Shown here piece by piece: positions 5,780 to 6,817 of a stretch of DNA of 6,817 nt. The translations under genes and the position numbers were made by a program. Within the stretch, counting starts at the first letter, position 1; each line of letters starts with the position of its first letter. The stretch covers positions 1 through 6,817 of the forward strand of contig SKGJ01000275.1 of the NCBI GenBank assembly GCA_007117525.1. Direction: 5' to 3'. The notes beneath the pieces were generated by a model. That model saw only the letters and a program-made list of their open reading frames with translations, was not told the DNA's origin and did not search any database. Origin of the DNA: Alkalimonas sp. Lineage in GTDB: Bacteria; Pseudomonadota; Gammaproteobacteria; Enterobacterales; Alteromonadaceae.

Positions 5780-6817
5780 TTAACGCACGCCTTCACGACG
5801 CAAAGCAGCTGGTGTGAAATCACTGTCACTTAAGGTGACAGAGAAATCGTACATTGGGTGCTCGTTGTCCAGACCCAGCGCAATGTAACGACGCGAATTC
5901 AGGTCATGGAAAACTTCCAGTGTACTCCAGTGCGTTGGGACTTCGTAGTAGTTCAGGCCATGCGCCATCGCCACCCGATACAGATCGCCACGGTTGTCGT
6001 ACAAGTCGGCGACGTGGATTTGCCAGCTGTCTTCATCGATGTAGAACACCCGCTTGCCATACACATGACGCATGCCATCTTTCAAAGTCGCTTCGACTAC
6101 CCAGACCCGGTGCAGCTCGTAACGGGTGTGCTCTGGATTGATGTGACCTGGCATCAGAATGTCGCTGTACTTCAGCTCGTTACTGTGCAGCTTGTAGCTG
6201 TTGTACGGGATGTACATCTCTTTTTTGCCCTTCAGCTCCCAGTTGTAGCGATCCGGCGAGCCGTTGAACATATCGAAGTCATCGGTGGTCCGCAGGCCAT
6301 CCGACGCTGTGCCTGGTGCATCGTAGGCAACGTTAGGAGCACGACGCACGCGACGCTGCCCAGTGTTGTAAGTCCAGGCCTGACGTGGTGTAGCAACCTG
6401 ATCCATGGTTTCGTGTACCAGCAAGGCAGTACCGGCCAGACGGGCAGGTGAGGTCACGCTTTGCTTGAACTTAAACAGAATGTTCTCTGCCATCAGGTTT
6501 TCAGGGGTTGCATCCGGATGGGAGTACTTAAACATGATCTGTTCGTCGAAACCGATAAAAGTGTAGGCACCGCTGGCGGTCGGAGCTGCCTGACCACCGT
6601 TTCGGGTTGCTGATACGCCGCGGTAACGCACAATATGATTCCAAATGGCTTCCAGACCGTTGCTTGGGATTGGGAAAGGAATACCAATGGCCGCATTGGC
6701 CAAGCCGTTACCACCTTCAATCAGCTCTGCTTTGGTGGCAATTTCTTTGGTCGCATCGTAAAAATACTGCGGGAACGAAGCTGAGCGACGTGTCGGATAC
6801 ACCGGCATTTTAAAGGT
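5780..6817 (-). CDS. DUF1329 family envelope protein, C-terminal part; runs off the right edge
   Basis: The visible 345 codons are open to the edge (Thr-Phe-Lys before the first Met), so the Met at 6808 is internal and the true start with any signal peptide is outside. Full-length family members are about 450 residues. Blocks I recognise as DUF1329 are the opening MPVYPTRRSA, IGIPFPIPSNGLEAIWNH (44-61), QRRVRRAPNVAYDAPG, the DDFDMFNGSPDRYNWEL stretch, YELHRVWVVEATLKDGMRH, and KRVFYIDEDSWQ. From memory, the family is predicted to have a LolA/LolB-like fold that could hold a lipid, is annotated as an outer-membrane lipoprotein-sorting type protein, and usually neighbours a DUF1302 gene. The biochemical function is not established. 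The visible part contains no Cys. It is the first visible gene of the operon with the propeller and MMPL transporter, separated from them by a hairpin. Confidence 0.88.
   Translation of the reverse strand, partial: TFKMPVYPTRRSASFPQYFYDATKEIATKAELIEGGNGLANAAIGIPFPIPSNGLEAIWNHIVRYRGVSATRNGGQAAPTASGAYTFIGFDEQIMFKYSHPDATPENLMAENILFKFKQSVTSPARLAGTALLVHETMDQVATPRQAWTYNTGQRRVRRAPNVAYDAPGTASDGLRTTDDFDMFNGSPDRYNWELKGKKEMYIPYNSYKLHSNELKYSDILMPGHINPEHTRYELHRVWVVEATLKDGMRHVYGKRVFYIDEDSWQIHVADLYDNRGDLYRVAMAHGLNYYEVPTHWSTLEVFHDLNSRRYIALGLDNEHPMYDFSVTLSDSDFTPAALRREGVR

Noticed and set aside
5858..6451. 197-codon open frame on the plus strand opposite the DUF1329 gene
   Set aside because: The opposite strand encodes well-recognised DUF1329 blocks throughout. 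The plus-strand product is Val- and His-rich with no family resemblance.
6806..6808. ATG as the possible start of the DUF1329 gene
   Set aside because: The frame continues upstream to the window edge, no signal peptide follows it, and family members extend about 100 residues further.

Overview
The window reads as chromosomal DNA of a free-living gammaproteobacterium, most likely Alteromonadales or a relative (Shewanella, Rheinheimera/Alishewanella or Aeromonas-like). The reasons are the large-type NAD-glutamate dehydrogenase, a DUF1329 / YCF48-like / MMPL gene set, moderate GC, and a palindromic intergenic repeat of a type I recall from these groups. The taxonomic guess rests on protein resemblance from memory and was not searched. 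All genes are on the minus strand, so transcription runs from high to low coordinates.

Layout in order of transcription: (1) 6817-5780, the C-terminal 345 codons of a DUF1329 protein, open at the right edge. (2) 5760-5734, a strong hairpin with a T-rich end between genes. (3) 5708-4674, an exported beta-propeller of the YCF48/BNR type with six Asp-box repeats. (4) 4670-2346, a 774-residue RND/MMPL-type inner-membrane transporter starting 3 bases after the propeller gene stops. (5) 2358-2303, a 56-bp imperfect palindrome that contains the last transporter codons and its stop. (6) 2267-2244, a second hairpin that probably ends the operon. (7) About 2180-2064, a promoter region. (8) 2063-1, the N-terminal 687 codons of the large NAD-dependent glutamate dehydrogenase, which runs off the left edge. 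No gene-free stretch exceeds 300 bases; the longest is 2064-2345 and holds the promoter, hairpin and palindrome just listed.

The DUF1329, propeller and MMPL genes look like one envelope operon: an inner-membrane RND pump, an exported propeller and a DUF1329 protein. From memory, DUF1329 genes are usually paired with a DUF1302 outer-membrane protein, which would lie just beyond the right edge. This set recurs in lipid- and hydrocarbon-using proteobacteria, so trafficking of a lipid or other hydrophobic compound across the envelope is a reasonable but unproven role. The glutamate dehydrogenase is a separate metabolic unit with its own promoter. I found no mobile element, CRISPR array, tRNA or rRNA. 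The least described material is the transporter operon and its two hairpin/palindrome elements.
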